A stretch of 64,000 nt of DNA from NCBI GenBank assembly GCA_963854835.1, contig OY978525.1, positions 51,118,929-51,182,928 on the forward strand, given 5' to 3'. Both the position numbers and the translations under genes were made by a program. The notes below the pieces were generated by a model. That model saw only the letters and a program-made list of their open reading frames with translations. It did not search any database and had not been told where the DNA came from. This DNA comes from Megamerina dolium. Its lineage: Eukaryota > Arthropoda > Insecta > Diptera > Megamerinidae. Numbering within the stretch: position 1 is the stretch's first letter; each line of letters opens with the position of its first letter. This document shows, in pieces, positions 22,745 to 33,089 of this stretch.

Positions 22745-25591
22745 TGATAAAAATGTTTTAGTAAGATGTTATGGTACTTTTTACCATTTTGTCCGATTTT
22801 GATAGTACTGTCCACATGTATCACTTCGTATGGTCTAGTCAAGATGGGACTAAATTTATTTTTCCTAGTCTGATTTCTCAACAATACATTATCACCTATT
22901 TTAATATTATAGGGTGGATCCTTTTGTCGTACTGAATTTTAGCTGATTTCTTTGATTTTTCCTGATTTTCCCCCACTAACTCATGTGACCTTTGTAGTTG
23001 GTATTTGAATACCTTATTTTGATCATCTGCATTGTACAGAGGTGATCTTTTTGTTTTTAAGTTTGTCGGCATATCGATATTGAAACCGTATAGAACAATG
23101 AATGGTGTCCGTTTTGTCGAAGTATGTATGGTGTTATTGTGTACGTGCATCGTTGATGCTAACCATTGGTCCCAATTACACCCACATTTTTTAACAAAAC
23201 TCCTAAGATATTCTGCTAAAGGTCTGTGGCTTCTTTCTAAAGAACCATTTGCTTGTGGATGGTACGGTGTTATATGTAATTTTTAAACACCCACCATCTT
23301 GCATGTATCGGAAACAATTTCTAAGTGAAATTCGTACCATTATCAGTCACTAAAATTTTTGGTATTTTTTGGTTGTAAAACGCTTTTGCTACTGTGCTAG
23401 CATCCGCATCTGGTATAGCTACACAAATAAAAAATTTGGAAAAATCATCTTGAAATGTAAGTATGTATTTGTTTCCAGACGTTGTCTCTGGAAAAATTGC
23501 TACCATGTCTATATATACCTTTTCAAATGGTTTAGATGGTGTATCAGTTAATATCATTGACATTTTCGAAAACCTCGAACTCTTGTTAGTGTGACATTTT
23601 TTAAAATTTTTAACATATTCCTTAATTTGGCTTCGCATACTTTTTCACCTATACTGTCTTCTAATCCTGAAATAAGTTTCCAGAGCACCCTGATGCCCTC
23701 CTAAAGGTGAATCATGCCAGTTGCGAAGTATCGTCAATATATCCTTTTCATCAGTGAGTAGTTCCGCATTATTGTTCTCCTGATTTTCTGCATTTTCATC
23801 TAGTTCTAACACGTCACCAGAGCTTTCATCAGGCTCTTCTTGGCTTTCGGTTTCGTTGACTTTATTCCGTGCCCTAGAACGAGTCACAACCGTTGTTGAC
23901 TCATGATTCGATTATGCAACTCTGCTGAGCGCATTCGAGTTCAAGTTCCTTTTGCCTGGTTTATAAATTATTTCAAAATCAAATTCAGATAGTTTATGTC
24001 TAAAACGTGCCAAACGTGATGTCTCGTTTTTCAGATTCCTCGTAAGAGCTGATGGTCAGTGTAGATTTAAAATGGTCTACCCAGTAGATAAGCTCTGTAA
24101 TTCTTTACAGCCCACACGACAGCCACGAATTCCTTTTCAATAGTGGAATAACTTTTCTCAGTATCACTGAGTGCTCTGCTCGCAAAGTCTATTGGTCGAT
24201 CTTTTCCAATTTCACCTTGCGATAGAACTGCCCCCAAGGCTTCATTGTTGGCATCAATTGCCAACACAAAGGGTTCGAAAAAATCAGGATATGCTAAAAT
24301 TGGTTGGGAGCAAATTGCCACCCTTAAATCTTCAAAAGCTTTCTGACATTTTTCGGTCCATTCAAATTTTGCGTCTTTTCTTAGTAATTTATTAATTGGT
24401 AGCGCCATGCCTGCCATATTATCAACAAATTTTCAGTAATAATTTACTAAACCTAAGAATGCCTGAACGACTTTCTTATTTCTTGGACAGGAATATTTGG
24501 AACACATTCTACCTTACTGATCTGGCAATGTCCCTTCCTCAGTGCATTTATGACCTAGGAATGGCACTAATTATCTCTTTTCGAAGAAAGTGGCACTTCT
24601 CTGTGTTTAGTTTTAAGTTATGTTTACGTAAGATTTCAAACACTCTCCGCAATCGCGAATCATGTTGTGCCAAATTCCGACCGTAGACAACATTGTCATC
24701 CAAATATACAAAACAATCTATTCCCTGGAGTCCAGTCAATACATGTATCATTATTCTTTGAAAAGTAGCAGGTGCTCCCGTTAACGCGAAAGACATTCTA
24801 TTAAATTCGTAATGCCTGACACCTGAACTGAAAGCAGTTTTTTCTCTGTCTGACTCTTCCATCAATACTTGATGATATCCACTGGCCAGATCAAGTTTAG
24901 TAAAGTATCTACTATGACCTAACTGATCCAATATCTCATCAATGCTCGGAATAGGAAAAACCTGTTTAATGGTAGCATTGTTCAGTTATCTGAAATCAAC
25001 AACTAGTCTCCACTCCTTTTTACCATCGCTTCCCGCCTTCTTTGGAACTAATATTATTGGGAAAGAACTGGGAACGATTATCTCGTCTTCCAACATTTTA
25101 TTTGCCTGTCTATTAATCTCTTCCTTATGCACTTCTGGTAACCTGTACTGTCTCCGATTTATTGGTGCCTGGTCTGCCCTTACTGGCATCGTGTGCTTTA
25201 TATCAGTTGTGTAAGACAATTTATCGCCTTCCAAATTAAACAAATCTTGAAATGACTTGAAGATGTCTTCAATCGATTTTCTTTATTCCATAATTAGGTT
25301 TGAATCTAACTTAACTGTATCTAATATTTTAGTAACCCTCTTGTAGCTACTCGTTTCCCTAACGCTATTTATTTTAGAAATTGTATCACACTCTATATGC
25401 TCTAAATGATTAAATTTAACTATATTAACACATATATCGTTACACACATTATACGATTTCGTATTTCTAATCAGTATTGGTACATAAACTTCATTATTTG
25501 TGGCACATCCCAATGTCTTACCTAAAAATATTCCGGGAGAAACTTCTTGTTTTTCCACTATAAGCGTTTCCAAATCAGTATTTACCATCAA
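22745..25591 (-). pseudogene. 17.6/297-like gypsy pol (RT, RNase H, integrase)
   Basis: On the minus strand, 25591-25283 carries the protease-RT linker. RT follows at 25243-24986 (RLPEVHKEEINRQ, ILVPKKAG, EWRLVVDFR) and 24931-24548 (LDLASGYHQVLM, then YLDDNVVYG with the catalytic DD). RNase H is at 24417-24067 (LAIDANNEALGAVLSQG, RALSDTEKSYSTIEKEF). The integrase zinc region is at 23720-23645 (HDSPLGGHQGALETYFRIRRQY) and the integrase core at 23638-23321 (YIDMVAIFPETTSG, ILVTDNGTNF). The C-terminus is at 23150-22896, with a final segment to TAA at about 22745 (VLLRNQTRKNKF). Several frameshifts and stops break it. It is continuous with the protease at 34609-35400 once the Jockey insertion is removed. 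Confidence 0.88.
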
Positions 25592-25860
25592 GGGAACTAT
25601 TAAAACACACACTAAGAGTGCGGACGTGTTTTTCTGTGCTCCGCGCTTTTGTGAGTTTGAAGTTGTGTTGAATTGCGTATGTGATAGGAAACAATTGCGA
25701 ATGGACGCTTAAGTGATTATTGGAATAAAGGTATTGCTTTGTTTGATTCAACGGAGGAATCAAGCAAACAAACAAAACTGTGGATAACAGATAAAACTAT
25801 ATTAAATATTAAAATTAAAAAAACAAAAAACCAACACAAGTGCAAGTAAAACGAAATAAA

Positions 25861-27628
25861 TGAGTGTTAAACCCTCTCCGCAATCGGTGCGACGGTCTTT
25901 TGTGACCGAACGTGAATCTCACAAAACAGAAATTCAAAATAACAGTGAAAGTACACTGAAATTGTTGAAGCACTGTGAGACAACAACAACAACAACTGAA
26001 GACTCTTTGTCTTTGCTCCTTCTCCGAGCAACAACATGTCTTGGAGTGCACAATGTGTCACACCTGCAGTGCAGGAATTAGCAACAAAAACAGCGCGTGT
26101 ACTAGGAAATACACCGTTGTCAGTTCTCTCGCAACATAAAGAGAGAGATAATCAATGCACTAATACAATTGTACCAAAAGCATTTGAAAAGTAGCAGAGT
26201 AGAGAGTAGAGTGTCACACCTGAAGTGCAGGAATTAGCAACAAAAACAGCGCGTGTACTAGGAAATACACCGTTGTCAGTTCTCTCGCAACATAAAGAGA
26301 GAGAAAATCAATGCACTAATACAATTGTACCAAAAGCATTTGAAAAAAAACAACATTTTGCTAAGCGGTAATTCGCAACATTTGCAAAATGCAAATAAAC
26401 ATGTTGATAAACATTCATCGCTATCAATATCATCAACAAAGGTACAAACTGGAATGGATAGGTATATATTAATTACAAAGAGGAAGCGAAGCCCTCAGGG
26501 TGACGTACAAAAAAATACTCCGAAAATCCATAAGCAGAATGGCACTAATAATAATAATAACAACAGCAACAATATAAATAATAACAATAGATTTTCAATG
26601 CTAAATCAACAAGAAGTAGAATCAACAGTGTAGAAATCTAAGCCACCCCCAACATATGTAAGGGAAAACAACCAAACTGAATTAATAAAATGCCTTAAGC
26701 AAAGAATTTTCATATAGTAACAATCATGAAGGGCACTATTAAAGAAATTAAACTACAAATATATGAAGAAAGAAATTACCGTTCTGTCACAAAATATTTT
26801 GATGACAAACCGAAATACTATTACACGTACCAGTTAAAAAGCAGCAAAGCATTAGTCGTTGTGATAAAAGGCATTGAGCCAAATGTTAACTGCAATGGTG
26901 TGAAAATAGCTATAGAAGAAGAGGGTTTTAAGGTCAAATCCGTGTTCAACATAAAAAATAAAGATAAACAGGCTACGCCATTATATCGCGTGGAGTTGGA
27001 ACCCGATATTAAGAAACTTAAAAAGGGTGAAATTCACACAATATATAATATAAAATATTTAATTCACCGAAGAATTTCGGTGGAAGAACCTCATAAAAGA
27101 TCGGGCCCAATACAATGTGCTAACTGTCAAGAGTATGGGCACACAAAATCTTACTGCACTCTACGAAGTGTATGCGTTATATGTGGTGACTTTCATCCCA
27201 CCTCCAAATGTATTGTTAACAAAGAAGATTCTTCTGTTAAAAAATGTAACTGCGGTGGAAATCACACTGCAAACTATAGAGGTTGTCCAGTTTATACTGT
27301 GCTCAAACTCAAACTTAAAAGTACTTCCCAAGTAAGACCTCGCAACCCATCAATGGTTAATGCTCCTCAAATAGAGCATGTATCTGCTCCTCCTCCACAA
27401 AATGTTACACATACTACTCATGTTATGCCAACATCTTATGCAAACATTTTAAAGGGGACTACTCCTCCAGTTCAAGTTAATCAAGATAGTGTTCCAAACA
27501 CTCTTGAAAATTCTGTAAATAATCTGGTCCAGTTAATGACACACTTTATGAATTCAATGCAAGGCATGATGCAAGAGCTAATGAAAAATCAGTCCATGCT
27601 CCTTCAAGCAATTCTGTCAAAACAATGA
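25861..27628 (+). pseudogene. Jockey family B ORF1 (Gag-like), broken
   Basis: Begins MSVKPSPQSVRRS at 25861, frameshifts, and continues at 26325-26633 to a stop. It then runs open from 26726 to 27628 (300 codons). The long part contains the pre-knuckle domain (KGTIKEIKLQIYEERNYRSV; IKGIEPNVN) and three Cys/His knuckles (CANCQEYGHTKSYC, CVICGDFHPTSKC, CNCGGNHTANYRGC), the standard Jockey ORF1 RNA-binding array. The first cysteine spacing of the third knuckle is shortened by one residue relative to family A (KKCNCGG versus KKCSNCGG). A 156-bp tandem duplication lies in the N-terminal part. The stop TGA overlaps the ORF2 start as ATGA at 27625-27628. Confidence 0.88.
26057..26340 (+). repeat. 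156-bp tandem duplication within Jockey B gag
   Basis: The segment from GTCACACCTG to CATTTGAAAA occurs twice with a 156-bp offset (starts 26057 and 26213), nearly identical, separated by a short AGAGTAGAGAGTAGAG filler. Confidence 0.85.
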
Positions 27629-29981
27629 ACGAATTGAAGTTATGTTTTTGGAATGCAAATGGGTTAAGCTAACATAAAAATGAACTGGAAGTATTTCTCC
27701 ATAAAAATCAAGTTGATGTAATGCTTATTTCAGAAACTCACTTTACAAAATTTAATAATTTTTCAATAAATGGGTTTACGCTTTATGATACCAAACACCC
27801 TGTAAATAAGGCAAGAGGAGGGACAGCTATCCTCATCAAAAATAGAATAAAACATTATGCATTAGAATAATTTTCCACCTCTATTTGTATAGAAACAAGT
27901 ACCCAAAAATTAACAATGTCTTCTGTGTACTGTCCTCCTAGACATTATATTACAGAATCACAATTTTCTGAATTTTTTGCAACTTTAGGGCATACGTTTA
28001 TCGCGGCGGGGGACTATAACGCCAAGCACACTTATTGGGGTTCCAGGCTTATATCTCCAAAAGGTAGACGTCTTTTCTCGACAATATCAAGCAACGGATA
28101 TGATGCCATATCTACCGGCCAACCTACTTACTGGCCCTCGGAACCTAGAAAAGTACCGGATCTTATTGACTTTGCAGTAACTAAAAGTCTAAAAAGAACC
28201 CATTTAAAGGCAATGCCATCCTTTGAACTTTCATCTGATCATTCTCCATCGTTCATTTTACTAAATGTTTTAGTTAGTTTCAGTGAATCAAGCCGTATCT
28301 TACAAACAAATTCACTAATTGGCTAAATTATAAAAAATATATTAGTTCTCACATTGGCCTTAAAATACCTCTTAAGACAATAAAGCAAGTCGACAGTGCA
28401 GTTGAAAATTTCACCAAGTTGGCTCATGAAGCTGCTAAAATTGCAACACCTCAAAATAAACTCCAAGATTATAAAAAGCATACAAATGCCGATATGGAGG
28501 AATTAATTAAAATTAAAAGGAAAGCCAGGAGAGAATGGCAGCACCATAGATCACCAAACCTAAAACAAAAATTGGCAGACTGCACTAAAACACTTACAAG
28601 AATCTTAAAAGAAGCCGAGGAGAGACGTTTAAATGTATATTTTAGTAATCTTGCTGCAACAAAAGACACAGATTATTCTCTGTGGAAAGCAGTCAAAGGT
28701 GTAATGTGTCCGATAATAAGAGAGACTCCAATACGAATGCCAGATAGATCATGGGCAAGAAGCGATCAAGATAAAGCAGAAGCATTTGCAAATCACTTAG
28801 AAGGCGTTTTCATACCAAATGAATCTACAAGAGATGAAGGATTACCAATCATGACCAATAACAGCTCTACTACCTTAGTGAGATTTTCTTTAAAGGAACT
28901 TAACAAAATCATAAACGAACTAAACGTCAAAAAAGCTGCAGGGTATGATAAAATAAGTGCCAAAATAATCGCCGAGCTACCTCAAATTGCAGTAAAACAG
29001 CTGTTACACATAATGAATGCAATACCACGCCTTTGTTATTTCCCCTCAGCATGGAAAATTTCCCAAATAATTATGATTGCAAAACCTGGAAAAGATTCAA
29101 CTAATGTATCGTCGTACAGGCCTATTAGACTGCTGCCTATCCTATCCAAAGTGTTTGAAAAACTATTAATGTTGAAGATACAGCCAATTGTTGAAGCAAA
29201 TAACATTATACCGTTGCATCAATTTGGGTTCAGAGCAAAACATGGTACAGTAGAACAAGTTCATAGAATAGTATCTAACATTACAAAAGCGTTCGAAGCA
29301 AAGCAGTACTGCTCAGCAGTATTTCTGGACGTCGCACAAGCTTTTGATAAGGTTTGGCATGATGGCCTACTTCACAAAATCGGTTGTCTCTTTCCTGATA
29401 ACATTTGCAAAATATTAAAGAGCTATCTGTTGAATAGGAAATTTATGGTTAAACAAAGATCGTATTTAACTCAAACACGTACGATAATGGCTGGGGTCAC
29501 GCAAGGAAGCGTCTTAGGTCCCTTTTTATATCTAATCTACACTTCAGATATACCAATAAATGGCAATCTTTTCACATCAACTTTTGCAGACGATACAGCA
29601 ATCTTGAGCGTCGATGATAATCCCAGTAAAGCGTCAGAAAAACTGCAAACTCACTTAAAAAGAGTACAACACTGGCTGGAGATATGGCGTATTAGAATCA
29701 ACGAATCAAAATGCGTCCATATGACTTTCACGTTGAATAGAAAAACATGCCCTCAACTACAAATTAATGGTCAAAAAATACCACAAAAAAACGAAGTGAC
29801 CTATCTAGGCTTTCATCTCGATAGAAGGCTAACCTGTAAGAAGTACATTGAAGCAAAGCAATCGCATGCTAAATTAAAAGCAGCCAAACTTCATTGGTTG
29901 ATTGGAAACGCCTCGAAATTGTCACTTCATAATAAAATGCATATAGGGTAACATTGCCAACGTTACTCTGAACGACTAAGT

Positions 29982-31209
29982 TGTAACGCGTGTCTTTTGT
30001 TTCCAGCTGAGGTATTACTCAGTCAGCCAGGGTTTAAACAAGAGAGCAGCGTAAAACTCTTGTTGTAGGAGGAGGACCGAATTCCACACGATTATCTACT
30101 GACAATCAATTCACCGACACTAGAAGAGTGTTCGGCTCGGTTTGAAATGGGACTACTACTACTGCGACTTTATTTTACTTTTTATTATTTATTCTTTTTT
30201 TTATACAATTCAATAACAATTCTTTATTCTATACCTAATCTAACCTTATTTTATATGATTGACAATTTGTGGGTTTGACCAGTGTCACCTGGTCGCACCT
30301 AACGAGTCAGTCGTCTGGCAGATCCGCCTTAGCTGGAATCTCCAAGCGACTGATACTTGTGTAGGGTAGCCTGATACACGGGTCTCCTGTATTTAGTACC
30401 CTGGCCTCACACCTAGAAGAGGGAGACCTGTTAATAATATATATAGGAACAACCAACGGGATGGCGGATGGCTGCTCCTGGTATATTTGGTTGGTTAAAA
30501 TGACCCAGGGCAGAGCTGATGGCTCGCAGGCGGCTGCTATAAGCGATCGTTCGATTACTGACCGCCCCGCTTATAGCAAGAACTACTTATAGCCGTCTAG
30601 CGATTACTGCCAACCCGACTATAAGAGCACTCGTTCGAAGTAGCAAGCTATTTCGAACTGGCCGTTCCAAAAATATGCAATGATCGTTTCCACGGTATGT
30701 CGTAACACGACTTACACGACCATTCGTCTGTTTAGGGGTTTTCACCCTTTCTCGTCATGCCTTATGTTGGCCAGTCATACACCTTTAGTATGAATTCCTG
30801 TATAAAGCACATGAGAATTATTGCTTTCTCATGATGCTATATTTTACGTTTGGTGATAATTCATTTGATTCATTCTTTGCCTCTGTCGTCATAGTGAGTG
30901 ATTACATGAGTATGTATGTGTATGTGTGTATTCATCTGCTGATATTGTGTGACGATAGAAAAGAGAAGAATAATTAAATTATTGTTGTCATGGTAACTGA
31001 CTATACGAGTATGTGTATGTATATATTGATATTTTATCATATGACGACAGCAAGGAGAAGAGTAAGAATCAGATGAACTTCATGATACGTATATTTTGTT
31101 ATGTATGTATATTGTTATTTATATTTGTTTTTACTATTTATAATAATTTTGGGTTTTTTGTTGGTGCATAAGTAAAAGGTTGTAACAGGCTTATTTTAAG
31201 TCTGTTACA
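29982..31209 (-). repeat. 3' LTR of the Gag-protease element
   Basis: 1,228 bp, bounded by TGTAAC and GTTACA in plus orientation. It contains a terminal palindrome (31181-31209) and internal stem-loop sequences near 30536-30577 and 30633-30658. It matches 33090-34316 nearly base for base. Confidence 0.93.
31181..31209. promoter_or_regulatory. LTR-terminal palindrome
   Basis: Thirteen-base arms (TGTAACAG then G or A, then CTTA) flank a TTT loop, with one mismatch. The same palindrome is present in the other LTR at 34288-34316, so it sits at the upstream edge of both LTRs in element orientation. It could act as an integrase recognition site or a transcription factor site; both are inference. 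Confidence 0.8.
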
Positions 31210-31219
31210 TTCCCCCCTT
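31210..31219 (-). promoter_or_regulatory. Polypurine tract of the Gag-protease element
   Basis: On the minus strand AAGGGGGGAA immediately precedes the 3' LTR, the place where plus-strand DNA synthesis is primed in LTR elements. Confidence 0.85.
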
Positions 31220-31398
31220 ACTTACGAAAAAATTGCTATCTTTAAGAGTGGCTAATTTTACAAATCTTATAACAATAATATAAAGTAAATATATAAAGTA
31301 AATCTAAATGTATATGCAGAAAAAAAAAATAAAAAAGAATGTACGAGTAATATATAATATATAAAAAATAATAATTTCATTTTAATTTTAATCTTGTG

Positions 31399-32724
31399 TT
31401 ATGTGTGTTGTTGCTCTTTTCTTTTTTTTCTCCACTTATCGAAAAATGGTGGTACCTCCTCCCGACTAGGATTTGTTTGAACAATTTTTGTGTTCGGTCC
31501 ACACTGTAGTTGTGGCCATCCGTGTTTTGATATCACCTGAATGTCACCATGTTTGGTGGTGAAAAAGAATTCTCGACGTTTGAGACTTCGCTGTGGTGAA
31601 ATTTCTATTCCTTCGAATGGGTCCGATTCGTGATTTGGTTGCTTTTGTTGTTGTCGTTGTTCATGTCGTTGTGTCTCGGCCTTCTGTTCTATAACTTTTC
31701 GTTTTGCGGGAGTTGTGACGTGTGTTTTGAGTGATGACGATGCTTGAGGTAGAGCTTCTTCGGCTGCTGAGTGTGTTTGGAACAGTTGCCGTCCGCCGAT
31801 TTCAATACGAAAATATATTCGCTTAAGTATATCCATGCCGAGTATGCATGGATCACTCATGCCAGGTAAATAGAGTACCTGATGTAGAATAGTTTTGTCG
31901 CCAATTCGGAACGTTGCTTCATAGCTTTCCGTTATAGGTGCTTTATCACCATTGGCTAGCACTACTCGTTGTGTTTGCTTTGAGGGATTTTGACACTTGC
32001 GTATTTGATCACGCAGAGCTTTCCCTACAAACGTTGATGTTGCACCTGTGTCGATGATTGCTGTCACTGTCTTACCTTGACATATGACGTCGATGTATGG
32101 TCTTTCGTATGGATCGTCTTCCTTGTCGATTGATTGTTCGTAGATGATTGTTTTTGTAAACACGCAACGTGGTTTCTCTTTAACAACAATTTCTTCTGCT
32201 ATGTGCTTCTCCGCTTTTATGGTGTGGGTAGGGTGTAGTCTATTCATACGAGCTTCTTCGCTACGTATGTTTTCGTATTCATCAGTAAGCATCATCAACG
32301 AATCTATACAACTGAACTCGTTGCGTTTGATGTATAGTCGATATTCTGGACGTAACCCGTCGTATAGTCTGTCTAGATGACACTCAAGTTTGAGACGAGG
32401 GTGTTGTCGTGTTAACGCCATGAAGCTCATGATAAAGTCTTTAGCATTTTCTCGTGTACCCTGTCGTCTTCTTGCAATATTGTTTTCTAGTTTGATCATG
32501 TATCGAGGGGGGAGGAAAAATTTCATAGCTGCCTCCTTAAAGTCTGCCCAATTGTAGATGCTGTCTCGCTTGTACCTCCACCAGTTTCTTGTGCTATCTT
32601 TACATAGTTCGTTGAGCGGTAATAGCAATCGGTCGTATGGTATAGAGTAGCAGTCCGCTAACTCTTCTATTCGTTCGATAAATTCGAATAGATGGTACAC
32701 GTACCATCGAATGTTAAACCCCAC
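31399..32724 (-). CDS. Gag capsid-like domain plus aspartic protease (no RT)
   Basis: A 441-codon open frame. Residues of about 13-150 resemble the retrotransposon Gag family: FEFIERIEELADCYSIPYDR, then WWRYKRDSIYNWADFKEAAM leading to FFLPPRY, then ARRRQGTRENAKDF. The protease spans residues of about 205-305 with the active-site motif IIDTGATSTFVG (D225-T-G) and the C-terminal CILGMDIL (294-298). A Gln/Lys-rich tail of about 140 residues follows. I see no CCHC zinc knuckle. The frame has no normal ATG at its beginning (it opens at GTG) and lies in the -1 frame relative to the upstream frame 33089-32667, overlapping it by 58 bp. The product would therefore be a fusion made by frameshifting, or the frame was broken by a small indel. 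Otherwise open throughout. Confidence 0.85.
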   Translation of the reverse strand: MGFNIRWYVYHLFEFIERIEELADCYSIPYDRLLLPLNELCKDSTRNWWRYKRDSIYNWADFKEAAMKFFLPPRYMIKLENNIARRRQGTRENAKDFIMSFMALTRQHPRLKLECHLDRLYDGLRPEYRLYIKRNEFSCIDSLMMLTDEYENIRSEEARMNRLHPTHTIKAEKHIAEEIVVKEKPRCVFTKTIIYEQSIDKEDDPYERPYIDVICQGKTVTAIIDTGATSTFVGKALRDQIRKCQNPSKQTQRVVLANGDKAPITESYEATFRIGDKTILHQVLYLPGMSDPCILGMDILKRIYFRIEIGGRQLFQTHSAAEEALPQASSSLKTHVTTPAKRKVIEQKAETQRHEQRQQQKQPNHESDPFEGIEISPQRSLKRREFFFTTKHGDIQVISKHGWPQLQCGPNTKIVQTNPSREEVPPFFDKWRKKRKEQQHT

Positions 32725-33089
32725 CGTCGCACGGTGTTCATGATTTCATAATCGGGTATTATTGTAAGTGGTGGACTGCTTACGCCAGTAGTCTGAATGG
32801 GTTCCACTATAGTCGCAGTTGTGGCTGGAAGTGGTTTAGCTCCAGTCGCAGTTGTGGTCTGCCTGGTTCTTCGCTTTTTTATGTAGCTGCTCAACCGCTG
32901 CTGCCATTCTTTTACTCCGCCTTCAACAGAAAGGCCAAGTAGCTGCATTTGTAACTCGAGGTCTTCTTTGTGTAGCGTGTAGATCCATTCTAACCGGTGT
33001 GATCTATGTGGTTCAGTCATTGGTGGTGTTTCCTCATCTGTATCTGTGTTAGTACCCTCCACTGCGGAGAGTCCCTGCTCGGGCGCCAT
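32667..33089 (-). CDS. N-terminal Gag frame starting within the primer binding site
   Basis: 140 codons starting MAPEQGLSAVEGT; its ATG is formed by the single base after the LTR plus the first two bases of the primer binding site. Residues of about 30-75 (RLEWIYTLHKEDLELQMQLL through VKEWQQRLSSYIKKRR) look like the N-terminal helical region found in insect Gag proteins. A Thr/Pro-rich linker follows. The C-terminal part NTVRRWGLTFDGT matches the conserved start of the capsid region, which then continues in the -1 frame at 32724. The stop at 32667 truncates the frame. An in-frame GGGTTTA heptamer lies at 32715-32721. Confidence 0.75.
   Translation of the reverse strand: MAPEQGLSAVEGTNTDTDEETPPMTEPHRSHRLEWIYTLHKEDLELQMQLLGLSVEGGVKEWQQRLSSYIKKRRTRQTTTATGAKPLPATTATIVEPIQTTGVSSPPLTIIPDYEIMNTVRRWGLTFDGTCTIYSNLSNE
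32715..32721 (-). promoter_or_regulatory. Candidate -1 frameshift heptamer GGGTTTA
   Basis: In the upstream Gag frame the codons read TGG GGT TTA, giving G GGT TTA, the canonical X XXY YYZ form (the same heptamer as in the yeast L-A virus). A -1 shift here would lead directly into the 441-codon frame. Against this, the capsid-like homology WGLTFDGT continues in the zero frame beyond the site, which favours a simple indel slightly downstream. Confidence 0.4.
33071..33088 (-). promoter_or_regulatory. Primer binding site (tRNA-Lys type)
   Basis: The minus strand reads TGGCGCCCGAGCAGGGAC one base after the LTR end. It differs at one base from the site used by tRNA-Lys(UUU)-primed elements such as lentiviruses (recalled from general knowledge). 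It doubles as codons 1-7 of the Gag frame. Confidence 0.85.

Noticed and set aside
28419..29951. Host gene encoding a 510-residue protein
   Set aside because: It is the RT domain of Jockey B (FADD, QGSVLGP), flanked by gag and target duplications.
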